A DNA stretch of 64,000 nt, taken from NCBI GenBank assembly GCA_030539295.1, contig JAUNSJ010000021.1, positions 1 through 64,000 of the forward strand, given 5' to 3'. The position numbers and the translations under genes are program-made. Positions 24,871 to 33,440 of the stretch are shown piece after piece (the stretch's first letter is position 1; each line of letters opens with the position of its first letter). The stretch is from Planctomycetia bacterium. GTDB lineage: Bacteria > Planctomycetota > Planctomycetia > Pirellulales > Thermoguttaceae. A model generated the notes under the pieces. The model did not search any database, was not told the origin of the DNA, and saw only the letters and a list, made by a program, of their open reading frames with translations.

Positions 24871-26796
24871 TCAGGTCGTTCCCTCGGCCCGTTTCTCCGC
24901 GACGACTACCGCCGGGTCGATGGAACCCGGTTCCTTGATCTCATAGCGGCCTTCCTCAAAAGCATGGGCAGGACATATCTGCTGACACAGCTTGCAACTG
25001 GCGCAAAGCAAGGTGTTAACGTGAACGCCGTCTTCGTCTTTTTCAATTCCCGGGCAGCCGAGCTTAAGGCACAGTCCGCAACGCTTGCACTTGTCCTTAT
25101 TGACATGCAAAGGAAGCCCGAGCGATTCGTGACTTGCCAAGGGGCAAGGTGTCTTCGAAATAATCAGGACCGGTTCATCCGAGGCCAAAGCACGCTTCAA
25201 AACGGCAATGGTCTCGTTCACTTTTCGCGGCTGAACTTCATAAATCTGGCGAATTCCGACCGCGCGGCCAATATCGGCAATGGAGATTTCCTTCGTCTCT
25301 TCGCCCATTATGGTGCGTCCGGTGCCAGGATTGTCCTGGTGCCCCGTCATGGCGGTCGTTCGGTTATCGAGAACAACAATAACAGACTTGCCCTTATTAT
25401 AGGCGATATCAATCAGGCCGGTTATCCCCGAATGGAAAAAGGTCGAGTCGCCTACAACGCCGACAACTCTCTTGTCGTTGCCAGCGACGGTCATACCGTG
25501 TGACATGGAGATGCCACCGCCCATACACAAGGTGGTGTCCATACGATTCAGCGGCGGGAGTACGCCCAAACTGTAGCAGCCGATATCGCCGGTAACAACG
25601 ACGTCGAACCGTCCCAAAGCAAAAAAGATACCACGGTGGGGACATCCCGGGCAGAGCACAGGCGGACGCGGCGGAATGACCGGAAGGTCGGGACACGTGC
25701 CCGCATTGGCTGTTTCCCGGACCGCGTCGCTGTTCAGGACAGGCGGCGCCCCCTCTTGCTGCTCACTCCCGTCGGGCAACGGAATCGAGACCGACTTCGG
25801 CGGAATGGCCTTGTACAACTTGTTACGCACTTCGGTCAGAACATCAACGTTCAACTCGCCTGTCTTCGGGACAAGTTTGCCTTCTGACCACGTCTTACCC
25901 TCACAACTTATGCCCAGCGCGCGAATATGCTCTTCGAGAAAATCTTCCAGTTCTTCGACGACAAGCACCTCACGCACTCCGTTGGCGAACTCGTTGATTA
26001 ATCGGTCGGGGAACGGAAAAGCCCAGCCCAGCTTGAGTATAGACGCGTCCGGAAAGACTTCCTTGACATACTGATACGCAATACCCGAGGTAACGATTCC
26101 GAGACGGCGGTCGTTCCACTCAATGCGGTTCAGAGGAGAAACGCAGGCCGCTTCCTGTAAGTCCTCCAGCCGCTTCTCCAGTCGAATACGCATAGGACGG
26201 GCCCAGGCCGGAATGGGAACGAAACGTGGGGGCGCCTTCTGAAAGCTCACTTTCCGGTCCAAGGCTATTCGGTCTTCCAATCGGACGACGCTCCGCGAAT
26301 GCGAAACGGTCGTTGTACTGCGGAGGATGACCGGCGTCTGATACTTTTCCGAAATATCAAACGCCATGCGCATAGCTTCACGTGCCTCTTCAGAGTCAGA
26401 CGGTTCAATAACCGGGACTTTGGCAAATTTTGCGAACCGGCGCGTATCCTGCTCATTCTGCGAGGAATTCATGCCAGGGTCATCCGCGACGACCGCAACA
26501 AACCCACCCACTACACCAATATAGGCCAGCGTCATAAGCGGGTCGGCCGCAACGTTCAGACCCACATGCTTCATGGTGGTCATGGCACGCGCACCGGCAA
26601 GAGCAGCCCCGGCCGCAACCTCAAAGGCCACCTTCTCGTTCGGTGCCCATTCGCAATAGACGTCGCTGCCGTAACTCTTACTTATATTCTCAAGAATTTC
26701 CGTCGAGGGGGTCCCCGGATATCCTGCGGCAACGCCCACCGCGGCCTCCCAGGCACCCCGGGCAATTGCTTCATTCCCCGTTAACAACTTCTTCAT
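24871..26796 (-). CDS. iorA: Indolepyruvate:ferredoxin oxidoreductase alpha subunit
   Basis: 641 residues. N-terminal pyruvate-oxidoreductase-like domain (LLTGNEAIARGA, AAGYPGTPSTEI), a thiamine-diphosphate domain (CPGCPHRGIF, GDIGCYSLG, VVGDSTFFHSG, VVLDNRTTAMTG), and a C-terminal two-[4Fe-4S] ferredoxin domain (CKRCGLCLKLGCP and CASCKLCQQICP). The start at 26796 gives the canonical MKKLLTGNEA beginning; the longer frame has no homologous N-terminus. First gene of the operon iorA-iorB-flavodiiron-DUF89. Confidence 0.94.
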   Translation of the reverse strand: MKKLLTGNEAIARGAWEAAVGVAAGYPGTPSTEILENISKSYGSDVYCEWAPNEKVAFEVAAGAALAGARAMTTMKHVGLNVAADPLMTLAYIGVVGGFVAVVADDPGMNSSQNEQDTRRFAKFAKVPVIEPSDSEEAREAMRMAFDISEKYQTPVILRSTTTVSHSRSVVRLEDRIALDRKVSFQKAPPRFVPIPAWARPMRIRLEKRLEDLQEAACVSPLNRIEWNDRRLGIVTSGIAYQYVKEVFPDASILKLGWAFPFPDRLINEFANGVREVLVVEELEDFLEEHIRALGISCEGKTWSEGKLVPKTGELNVDVLTEVRNKLYKAIPPKSVSIPLPDGSEQQEGAPPVLNSDAVRETANAGTCPDLPVIPPRPPVLCPGCPHRGIFFALGRFDVVVTGDIGCYSLGVLPPLNRMDTTLCMGGGISMSHGMTVAGNDKRVVGVVGDSTFFHSGITGLIDIAYNKGKSVIVVLDNRTTAMTGHQDNPGTGRTIMGEETKEISIADIGRAVGIRQIYEVQPRKVNETIAVLKRALASDEPVLIISKTPCPLASHESLGLPLHVNKDKCKRCGLCLKLGCPGIEKDEDGVHVNTLLCASCKLCQQICPAHAFEEGRYEIKEPGSIDPAVVVAEKRAEGTT

Positions 26797-26913
26797 GGTT
26801 CTCTTTCTGCATTGGGTAATAGGACACAATACACGCTTGGCAAACGAGTTCCGCACACCACAACCGACACAGTCATGCCGCCGGCCTGCGCTCACCTAGG
26901 ATACTTTTACTCT

Positions 26914-26919
26914 ATTATA
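26914..26919 (-). promoter_or_regulatory. Candidate -10 element for the ior operon
   Basis: TATAAT on the minus strand about 118 bases before iorA. No good -35 sequence is seen at 16-18 bases. The rest of the 26797-27239 gap holds no recognisable gene or RNA. Confidence 0.3.
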
Positions 26920-27239
26920 TTCATAAACGGACTTTTTTATACCCCGGGCACCTCATTTTTTTCCAATTGATCGGAAAAGAGATTCGCAATCAAGAACCTT
27001 CACAAGAATCTTCGCCCGACGGACGCCCTGCTTCAGACCCTTTTCCAGAGAACTCCGAAAAAATCTGCCAATAGAAAAACCCGCCCGTAAACTTCTCTTA
27101 CCGATTCTGCACACCAAACGAATCAGATATGCTGATTATCAAACAACAATCGTTCGACCGCAGCAGCGTCGGTCACGTCGAAATTCCTCGCAACCTGTCG
27201 TCTCACAGACATTGATTTTCCACGCCCTTTTCACAAACG

Positions 27240-27590
27240 TCACCTGTCGTCCGGCGTTTGCGATTTTTCTTTCTCCGACTCAATGTTTTCTGATACCTGA
27301 TCAGCGTCACGAAAAAACGTTCCATCGTTACAGGAATCTTGAACGCCATTGAACGTATGCAGCGTCCATAGAACAAAATTCATGATTCCAAAGCCCAATA
27401 TAAGCGTCACTACTCCACAACGAAAAGCGTATTCCTTATATTGAGCTATATAATCCAAAGCCGATGGGGCTGGCCAGTCGTATAGGACAAAAAAGTAAAG
27501 AACAGCATTGCATAAAATCAATAAGAGATACAATCGATACACACCTCGGAAACACGGATCTTGTTGCCTGTCACCGCTCTTTTTGAGCAT
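27240..27590 (-). CDS. Small protein with two membrane helices, unknown function
   Basis: 116 residues. The start at 27590 is fixed by a perfect AGGAGG six bases upstream. Two hydrophobic helices are visible, about 18-40 (YLLLILCNAVLYFFVLY) and about 54-78 (VVTLILGFGIMNFVLWTL), with a polar, acidic C-terminal tail of about 35 residues. I recognise no family. It follows tRNA-Glu on the same strand, separated by an intrinsic terminator at 27629-27652 that overlaps the sequence just before the Shine-Dalgarno region, so it must have its own promoter or rely on read-through. Confidence 0.6.
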   Translation of the reverse strand: MLKKSGDRQQDPCFRGVYRLYLLLILCNAVLYFFVLYDWPAPSALDYIAQYKEYAFRCGVVTLILGFGIMNFVLWTLHTFNGVQDSCNDGTFFRDADQVSENIESEKEKSQTPDDR

Positions 27591-27628
27591 ATTATACCTC
27601 CTTTTTCGTATAAGATACTCGCTGGAAT

Positions 27629-27652
27629 AAAAAAAGCCCACTTACGTGAGCT
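27629..27652 (-). terminator. Intrinsic terminator after tRNA-Glu
   Basis: AGCTCAC-GTAA-GTGGGCT (seven pairs, one G-U) followed by six U on the minus strand, starting five bases after the tRNA 3' end. Confidence 0.8.
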
Positions 27653-27657
27653 TAAAG

Positions 27658-27729
27658 TGACCCCGACGGGAATCGAACCCGTATCGCGGCCTTGAAAGGG
27701 CCGTGTCCTAACCGTTAGACGACGGGGCC
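27658..27729 (-). tRNA. tRNA-Glu (UUC anticodon)
   Basis: A 72-base cloverleaf with acceptor stem GGCCCCG/CGGGGTC, discriminator A, anticodon loop CTTTCAA giving UUC, and T-loop GGTTCGATTCC. CCA is not encoded. An intrinsic terminator follows directly. Confidence 0.95.
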
Positions 27730-27881
27730 AGGAAAACTTTCGCAACTCACCCGGAACGTGACTCTTCCGCTGCTCTCAACAAAGGAGAACACGAGCAGTC
27801 ATCCGCGTGCATCAACGAATTGGGAGAAAGTATACCATGAGATTTTGATTATAGAAGGGGGGGTAGATAAAAACGGACAAA

Positions 27882-28136
27882 TTATACATCGGCAGGGGCC
27901 CCTTCACCAGAAGTGGGAGTCAAAGCACTCCCCCCGGCCGCCGGAGTGTCCGGCGCGTTATCTCCTTGCCGCTCCTTGGTTTGAATCGCCTCAAAGACTT
28001 CTTTACGATGAACCGTAACATCTTTTGGAGCCTCAATGCCAAGTCGAACTTTATCGCCCCGAATTTCGACTATCATGATTGAAATGTTCCCGTCAATCAC
28101 AATACTCTCGTTCTTTTTTCGGGATAATACCAACAT
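27882..28136 (-). CDS. csrA: Carbon storage regulator CsrA
   Basis: 84 residues. The first 52 are a full CsrA core ([34 protein letters not shown]), the RNA-binding dimer that blocks or activates translation at GGA motifs. A tail of about 30 residues rich in Ala, Pro, Gly and Thr extends it beyond the usual 60-65 residues; its function is unknown. It stands alone behind a strong promoter (28357-28385) with a leader of over 200 bases that could hold autoregulatory GGA sites. Confidence 0.95.
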   Translation of the reverse strand: MLVLSRKKNESIVIDGNISIMIVEIRGDKVRLGIEAPKDVTVHRKEVFEAIQTKERQGDNAPDTPAAGGSALTPTSGEGAPADV

Positions 28137-28356
28137 CGCTCTGTTCCTTTCGATTAGGACCTCATGTAGCAGAACTCCTTCCTCATAAAGTCATTCTGTA
28201 TCGATATACTTCCATGACCGGAAACGCCGGGCAGTCGCCGCGACCGGCAATCCGCCTGGACCGCCTCGTCGAACGCCCGTCTTGTACTCGCTCGTATGCG
28301 TCAAAAAATCCTATCTTCCTGATGCCGCATACAGAGTCGTACATTCTCTTTTATCC

Positions 28357-28385
28357 AGATTAACATATTTCCTCTGTTTTGTCAA
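28357..28385 (-). promoter_or_regulatory. Sigma70 promoter for csrA
   Basis: Minus strand TTGACA, 17 bases, TAATCT; start near 28350, leaving a leader of about 213 bases before the csrA ATG. Confidence 0.7.
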
Positions 28386-28434
28386 ATACCGGAGCACAAA
28401 ATTTATTAAAAAAGCCAAAAAACTTTTAAAAAAA

Positions 28435-28491
28435 TGCCAGTTATAACGGTCATGTTAACCATATAATCTTTATTCTACGATTATTGGTTAA
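28435..28491 (-). terminator. Inverted repeats and U tract after the endonuclease IV gene
   Basis: TTAACCATATAATC (28455-28468) pairs with GATTATTGGTTAA (28479-28491), with one bulged base. On the minus strand a second imperfect hairpin centred on GTTATAAC and a run of seven U follow. This probably ends the nfo transcript. Confidence 0.45.
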
Positions 28492-28499
28492 TAGAATCG

Positions 28500-29375
28500 T
28501 TATTTTGTACAGCATCTCGACCACTCTTTGAGCTTTTCTAAATTGATCTGGTCGTAGTCGCGGAAGGACCCGTCCGGGAGTTGCTTATCTCCCTTGGGGG
28601 TCTCCAAATACATCGGAAGCTCTTTGAAGCGGGGGTCGCCGACAAAGAAGCGGAGAGCCTCGCCGATTTCGCCTTCTCCCAAGGGCGCATGCCGGTCAAC
28701 ACGACTGCCGCACCCTTTAACCGAGTCGTTAATATGGAACGCTTGAATATGACGAAGACCAATCGCGAAATCAAAGTCTTTCAAAACCGATTCATATTTC
28801 TCCCGGGTGGAAAAATCGTAGCCGGCGGCAAAAATATGGCAGGTATCGAGGCAAACGGCCATCCGTTCCGGCTGCCGGCAGACGGAGCGAATCCGGCCCA
28901 GATGCTCAAAGTTGTACCCCAGGCAGGTTCCCTGCCCCGCCGTCGTCTCCAGGAGCACACCCACCGGACCGGGAACGGCGTCCAGAACCCGATTGAACGC
29001 CGCGCCAATTCGCGTCAGCCCTTCCTCTTCACTCCCGGTCGTATAGGCACCAGGGTGCGTGACCACCCAGCGCACGCCCAGCTGATTGGCTCGCGTGAGT
29101 TCCATCTCGAACGCGGCAACCGATTTCTCGTACAGGTCCTCTTTCGGCGAGGCCATATTGATTAAATAGGAATCGTGGATAATTGGGGTTACAATGCCGG
29201 ACTCCGCTAATGCGTCCTTAAAGCGTTGGGCTTCTTCCTGTGCGATCTCCTTAGCGTTCCATTGACTGGCATTTTTTGAGAAAATCTGGACCGTATCAAA
29301 CCCGGCAGCCGCCGCTTCCCGGACCGCCGCGTCAAAACCGTCAGCAATGGATTCGTGCACGCCGAACTTTGGCAT
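28500..29375 (-). CDS. nfo: Endonuclease IV (AP endonuclease)
   Basis: 291 residues of xylose-isomerase-like TIM barrel. Zinc-ligand blocks are visible: IIHDSY, VTHPGAY, ETTAGQGTCLG, CLDTCHIFAAGYD, HINDSVKG and RVDRHAPLGEGEIG, and a final ETPKGD. It cleaves DNA at abasic sites and repairs 3' blocks in base excision repair. The ATG at 29375 has AGGAGAG six bases upstream; the longer frame would begin upstream of the likely -10 element at 29407-29412. Confidence 0.94.
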   Translation of the reverse strand: MPKFGVHESIADGFDAAVREAAAAGFDTVQIFSKNASQWNAKEIAQEEAQRFKDALAESGIVTPIIHDSYLINMASPKEDLYEKSVAAFEMELTRANQLGVRWVVTHPGAYTTGSEEEGLTRIGAAFNRVLDAVPGPVGVLLETTAGQGTCLGYNFEHLGRIRSVCRQPERMAVCLDTCHIFAAGYDFSTREKYESVLKDFDFAIGLRHIQAFHINDSVKGCGSRVDRHAPLGEGEIGEALRFFVGDPRFKELPMYLETPKGDKQLPDGSFRDYDQINLEKLKEWSRCCTK

Positions 29376-29406
29376 AGCAGGCTCTCCTTCTTTATCTCTA
29401 GCTCTC

Positions 29407-29412
29407 ATTATA
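29407..29412 (-). promoter_or_regulatory. Candidate -10 element for nfo
   Basis: TATAAT on the minus strand about 32 bases before the nfo start. No clear -35 is present at the usual distance. Confidence 0.35.
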
Positions 29413-29559
29413 ACTTTCAACGACTTCCGCGTGCGGGCGGAAGAACAGATACACCAATTATACCCTTTTCGCGCAGAAAAGCAGGACCTCCGGCAAAAAA
29501 AGGTCAGGTTGATTCACAACAGCAAGCGAAGAGCCTGAAATGCACTTATTTTCTGCGAA

Positions 29560-29596
29560 TGTCGCAAAATGGAAGTTCATTTGTCGCAAAATGGAA
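29560..29596 (+). repeat. Two direct repeats of TGTCGCAAAATGGAA
   Basis: A 15-base sequence at 29560-29574 recurs exactly at 29582-29596, a spacing of 22 bases (two helical turns), directly in front of the -35 of the plus-strand promoter at 29597. This arrangement is typical of an operator for an activator or repressor. Confidence 0.6.
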
Positions 29597-29625
29597 TTGA
29601 AATGGCTCATTTTTATTGGTATAAT
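29597..29625 (+). promoter_or_regulatory. Sigma70 promoter in the nfo/ceramidase-like intergenic region
   Basis: TTGAAA, 17 bases, TATAAT on the plus strand. Transcription would start near 29632 and reach the ceramidase-like gene at 29930 after a leader of about 300 bases, in which I see no gene. Confidence 0.65.
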
Positions 29626-29929
29626 GATAGGATGATAAGTAGATGGGCCGTGGCACCGGAACCTGCCTCTCCAAGGAAAGAGCCGGACTTCCTGTGCAAA
29701 AGCGTCAGAAAGTTGCGAGAAAAAATCTTTCAGGGGCCTTCTTGCGTCCGAAGATGTGAAAAGGCTCAAGATAACGTTCGCCGAGGCCCGTAAAACGTTT
29801 GAACCGGTCGATTCCGGGTGCGAAAGAACCCAAAGAGAGTAAACTGTTTCAGTGCAATGTTGCCCCCGCTGCGGCCGGTTCCGTGGGGTAACGTCACGTG
29901 AAATAAAGAGGAAAAGTGAAAGGTTTGTG

Positions 29930-31393
29930 ATGCGAGTTCAATTAATTTTATGTGCGATCGTGCTGCTGCTGGCCAAAATGACCTATGCGGCAGACCTCTA
30001 CGTCGGCGCCGCGTCGGTCGATATGACCCCGGAACTGCCGGTTCTACTGCAAGGTCAGTTTAATACGCGAACAGCGTACAAAGTTGAGACGCCGATTTTT
30101 GCCAATGCGCTGGCTTTGGAATCGCGGGACGGTGAGCAGTCTGTGGAGTCGGTAGTCCTCGTCTCCGTTGACATGTGCACAATTGGCGTTCAGCTTCTTA
30201 CCGCCGTTGAGGACGTTCTGGCCACAGAGTTCCCGCAGTTCGATGCCAAGTCGAAACTCATTCTTACCGCAACGCACACGCACACTTCTCTTGTCACCAG
30301 CGAAAAGAGCTTTATCGTAACGGATCCGAAGACAAAACCGGCGTCGGAAATTCTCGATTTCATTGCCCATCGTATCGCCCAGGCCGTTCAAAATGCTTGG
30401 AATGGCCGGGAAAAATCCACGTTCTCCTACGGACTGGGGCACGCCGTGGTTGCCTATAATCGCAGGAGCGTCTACAGTGACGGCCATGCGGTTATGTACG
30501 GGAATACGAACGATCCCACTTTCCGAAAAATGGAAGGCATGGAAGACCACGACGTTGGTTGCATGTTCTTCTGGAACGAATCCGGAAAACTCCAGGCGAT
30601 CGGTGTTAATGTCTCCTGTCCTTCGCAGGAAGTGGAAGGAAATTCGGCTATCAATGCGGACTATTGGGCACCGGTCCGCGAGTCCCTGAAAGCGAAATAT
30701 GGAGAAGACGTTGTCGTCCTGGGCCTGTGTGGCGCGGCCGGCGACCTGTCGCCTCACATTCGCTACCGACAGGCAGCGGACGACCGTATGACCAAGCTCA
30801 GAAAATTTGACCGACTGCATGAAATTGCGCGCCGCATTGTTAACGCGGTCGATGAAGTCTATCCCGTAGTAGAGCCGGTGAAAACGGGCGACGTGCCCCT
30901 GGTGCATAAATGTGAAATGATCGACGTTCCGCAGCAGAAGATTTCAAAGGAATTGTGCGAGCGGTTCCGAAAAGAAGCCGAAGAGATAAAAACGCGAATG
31001 GACGCCGACCCGGACAAAGGCGCTGGCGGTGATTACGCACGCTATAACTGGACCTTGGGCGTTGTTAAACGTTTTGAATCGCAACAGGGAGTTGAGAATC
31101 CGACCTACTCCATGCCGGCGCATGTCGTTCGTATTGGCGACCTTGCCTTGGCGACGAACCCGTTTGAATTGTATACGGATTTTGGAATTCAGATGAAAGC
31201 CAGAAGTCGCGCCACGCAGTTGTTCGTCGTGCAATTGTGCGGCAGTTATTACGCGTTCAATTCGTACGTACCGAGTCAGTACGCGACCCAGGGCGGCGGC
31301 TACGGTGCCATTCCGCAAAGCAACCCGGTCGGTGTCGAAGGCGGTCAGCTCTTTACCGAACGCACGATTGAACTGATTAACTCACTGTTCTAA
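29930..31393 (+). CDS. Secreted neutral ceramidase-like protein
   Basis: 487 residues with a signal peptide (LILCAIVLLLAKMTYAA). The pattern VGAASVDMTP at the mature N-terminus, VSVDMCTIG and the metal-binding-like ATHTHTS motif are those of the neutral/alkaline non-lysosomal ceramidase-like family, which in planctomycetes includes many proteins of unknown substrate. NCGAAGDL-like GLCGAAGDLSPH also fits. Ceramide hydrolysis is possible but not shown. The start at 29930 has AAAGG six bases upstream and gives the signal peptide; the in-frame codons from 29852 add an unrelated stretch. Confidence 0.75.
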   Translation: MRVQLILCAIVLLLAKMTYAADLYVGAASVDMTPELPVLLQGQFNTRTAYKVETPIFANALALESRDGEQSVESVVLVSVDMCTIGVQLLTAVEDVLATEFPQFDAKSKLILTATHTHTSLVTSEKSFIVTDPKTKPASEILDFIAHRIAQAVQNAWNGREKSTFSYGLGHAVVAYNRRSVYSDGHAVMYGNTNDPTFRKMEGMEDHDVGCMFFWNESGKLQAIGVNVSCPSQEVEGNSAINADYWAPVRESLKAKYGEDVVVLGLCGAAGDLSPHIRYRQAADDRMTKLRKFDRLHEIARRIVNAVDEVYPVVEPVKTGDVPLVHKCEMIDVPQQKISKELCERFRKEAEEIKTRMDADPDKGAGGDYARYNWTLGVVKRFESQQGVENPTYSMPAHVVRIGDLALATNPFELYTDFGIQMKARSRATQLFVVQLCGSYYAFNSYVPSQYATQGGGYGAIPQSNPVGVEGGQLFTERTIELINSLF

Positions 31394-31579
31394 CAGGTGC
31401 AATTCGACTTTGGACGAGATGTGCCGTAAAAAAGATAGCTGGTGCCCTGCGGTTGGTTCCGGGATGTAGACTGCGGAGGCCTGTGTTGCGGTCGGGAATG
31501 GCCCTGGCCGCAGGCATGGACAGGCCGGTGGACAGAGCGGGTAAGACTGGACAGAACAGGTAAACGAGAGCGGCAAAAG

Positions 31580-32029
31580 ATGCGACTTTGGACACTTCAT
31601 CCGCGGTATTTGGACCCGCAGGGCCTGCTGGCTGTCTGGCGGGAGGGACTCTTGGCCAAACGCGTTCTGGAGCTTTGGACCGCAACACCTCCGACGGCGG
31701 CCGGATATCGGAATCATCCGCAACTCGACCGGTTTAAGGCAACCGCCGATCCGAACGCGGCGATTAACCTGTATCTGACCGAAATTCTTTGCGAGGCCCG
31801 GCGACGAAATTATCAGTTTAACACCCGAAAAATCTGCGTTCCTGAAAAGAAATTCCTTCTGCCTGTGACTGAAGGTCAGGTGGAGTATGAAAGAAGTCAT
31901 CTGCTCAAAAAACTTCTGTTTCGTAATCCCAATATGGCACAAGACTTGCAAACGGCGGTCGTTCCCGAACTGCACCCTCTGTTTTTTCTCGTGCCAGGCG
32001 ACGTGGAACCGTGGGAAAAGCACGGCTGA
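31580..32029 (+). CDS. Pyrimidine-dimer DNA glycosylase/endonuclease V family protein
   Basis: 149 residues. The N-terminus MRLWTLHPRYLDPQGL, GYRNHPQLDRF and YLTEILCEARRRNYQF blocks match the family of proteins related to T4 endonuclease V (PF03013 type), which removes UV-induced pyrimidine dimers or related lesions. The frame extends upstream to 31442, but that part is an unconserved Trp/Arg/Gly-rich stretch, so the ATG at 31580 is chosen. It follows the ceramidase-like gene after 186 bases. Confidence 0.8.
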   Translation: MRLWTLHPRYLDPQGLLAVWREGLLAKRVLELWTATPPTAAGYRNHPQLDRFKATADPNAAINLYLTEILCEARRRNYQFNTRKICVPEKKFLLPVTEGQVEYERSHLLKKLLFRNPNMAQDLQTAVVPELHPLFFLVPGDVEPWEKHG

Positions 32030-32244
32030 CGCGTAATGGCCGTCAGGAATGCTACTCTTGAGAACGGTCTGATAACCCGCGTCGTAGAAAAAGCGAACCG
32101 TCCGCAATTGCCATTTATTTCTTTTGCGTTATAATATCAGGGAAGATGGCAAGCTTGGACGTTCCGGAACTGTTTTGAGAGCGTCAGACGAGCCTTCTGT
32201 CCTGAACTATGACACCCCTTACCTTAATGAACAAAGGAGAAACC

Positions 32245-33006
32245 ATGCTGCGTTTCCTCATGATTTTGGTCGTCTCATTAACGCTGTCGGGCCTGACGAA
32301 TTGTGTCGATCCGGTTTATTCGCAGGAGGAGCAACCGCTGCGCATCCTGCTGGTCGTTGGCGGTCACAGCTACGATAAGGAAAACCTCCACAAAATGCTC
32401 TCGGATATGCCTGGCAGTGTTCTTAAGGAAATTACACTCCCGGAGGACCAGGATTACCTGAAACAGGGTCTGAATAAGGATTTTGACGTCGTCGTCTTCC
32501 ACGACCAGTCGCGTTTCGACCTTACGGAGGAACAAAAGACCAATATGGAGCAGATGTGGGCCGAAGGCATGCCAACGGTCATGCTGCATCATGCGCTCAT
32601 TTCGCACAACGATTTTCCCGTGATTCGCGACGTGTTTGGGACCGCTTTTTTACTTCAGGAGCAGGAGATCGACGGGCGTGTGCGTCCTGCTTCCACCTAT
32701 CTGGTCCCCACCGAGGTTACCCTCCTCATGGTCGACCGCAAACATCCCATAACGGAAGGCGTGCAAGACTTTACGCTTACTGACGAGGTCTTTGACAAGC
32801 TCTATTTCAATCCGAAAATCGACGTTCTGGTTACGACGGACCATCCGGAATCGAGCCGGCCGGTCGTTTGGACCTGGCACTATAAAAAGACGCCTGTGTT
32901 CGGTATGATTCAAGGGCATGATGGCCGCGCGTTTAATAATGAGAACTATCGCAAGCTGTTTTATAACGGACTTCGCTGGCTGGTTGAGGAGTCGGCGGAG
33001 CGATAA
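32245..33006 (+). CDS. Secreted ThuA-like domain protein
   Basis: 253 residues with a signal peptide (FLMILVVSLTLSGLTNC, possible lipobox LTNC). The rest is a ThuA-like flavodoxin/GATase-related fold: ILLVVGGHSYDKENL, DVVVFHDQSRFDLTEEQ, VMLHHALISHN and a late VVWTWHYKKTPVFGMIQGHDGRAF. ThuA proteins are linked to sugar (trehalose) use or act as putative glycosidases; planctomycetes have many. AAAGGAG precedes the ATG. An imperfect 12-base hairpin follows the stop. Confidence 0.8.
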   Translation: MLRFLMILVVSLTLSGLTNCVDPVYSQEEQPLRILLVVGGHSYDKENLHKMLSDMPGSVLKEITLPEDQDYLKQGLNKDFDVVVFHDQSRFDLTEEQKTNMEQMWAEGMPTVMLHHALISHNDFPVIRDVFGTAFLLQEQEIDGRVRPASTYLVPTEVTLLMVDRKHPITEGVQDFTLTDEVFDKLYFNPKIDVLVTTDHPESSRPVVWTWHYKKTPVFGMIQGHDGRAFNNENYRKLFYNGLRWLVEESAER

Positions 33007-33019
33007 CCAGGGTTACCGC

Positions 33020-33053
33020 GGGTGATTGCTGCACAAAACATCAGTAATCACCC
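33020..33053 (+). terminator. Hairpin after the ThuA-like gene
   Basis: GGGTGATTgCTG pairs with CAGtAATCACCC (eleven pairs and one mismatch) 13 bases after the stop. An A-rich rather than U-rich tail follows, so efficiency is uncertain. Confidence 0.5.
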
Positions 33054-33145
33054 ATAAAACACAATATCATCATTTCTGTGATTTATATAAATGATATTCA
33101 GTTATATTAAGCCTCTTTTGTGTGGTAGGGGTGGGGTGCTACCCC

Positions 33146-33174
33146 TTGTCTAACTGTAAAAAATCGTGTATAAT
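33146..33174 (+). promoter_or_regulatory. Sigma70 promoter for PFOR
   Basis: TTGTCT, 17 bases, TATAAT. The -35 overlaps a GGGGT...ACCCC inverted repeat. Transcription from about 33181 gives an untranslated leader of about 260 bases. Confidence 0.7.
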
Positions 33175-33332
33175 TACTTAAATGGTATTAGTCTATCTCG
33201 TCGGGATGGTCTTCTGCTGCCTGTGGTGGTAGGGAGTCGAGTCGAAAAAGATGAAGCCATACACCGGTGTACGATTTTCAGGTTCCAGGTGGAGTGCCGG
33301 AACGTGGAAACAAAGAATCAAATTATAGTATA

Positions 33333-33346
33333 GACAAAGCTTTGTC
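33333..33346. promoter_or_regulatory. Perfect 14-base palindrome in the PFOR leader
   Basis: GACAAAGCTTTGTC lies 95 bases before the PFOR start and downstream of its promoter, a position suited to a repressor operator. The factor is unknown. Confidence 0.4.
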
Positions 33347-33440
33347 CAAAATAAGAGCACGGAATATTTCTGGCCGGATACGCCGGGAACAGGGGTAGAA
33401 CGCAGAAACAGGTCTGTGCAAAGGAAAGAGGAGAAGAACA

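Noticed and set aside
28137-28356. Small gene in the csrA leader (plus-strand frame 28079-28363)
   Set aside because: It overlaps csrA and its promoter on the opposite strand and lacks a ribosome site.
31442-31579. N-terminal extension of the pyrimidine-dimer glycosylase
   Set aside because: Trp/Arg-rich unconserved stretch; the family begins at the ATG at 31580.
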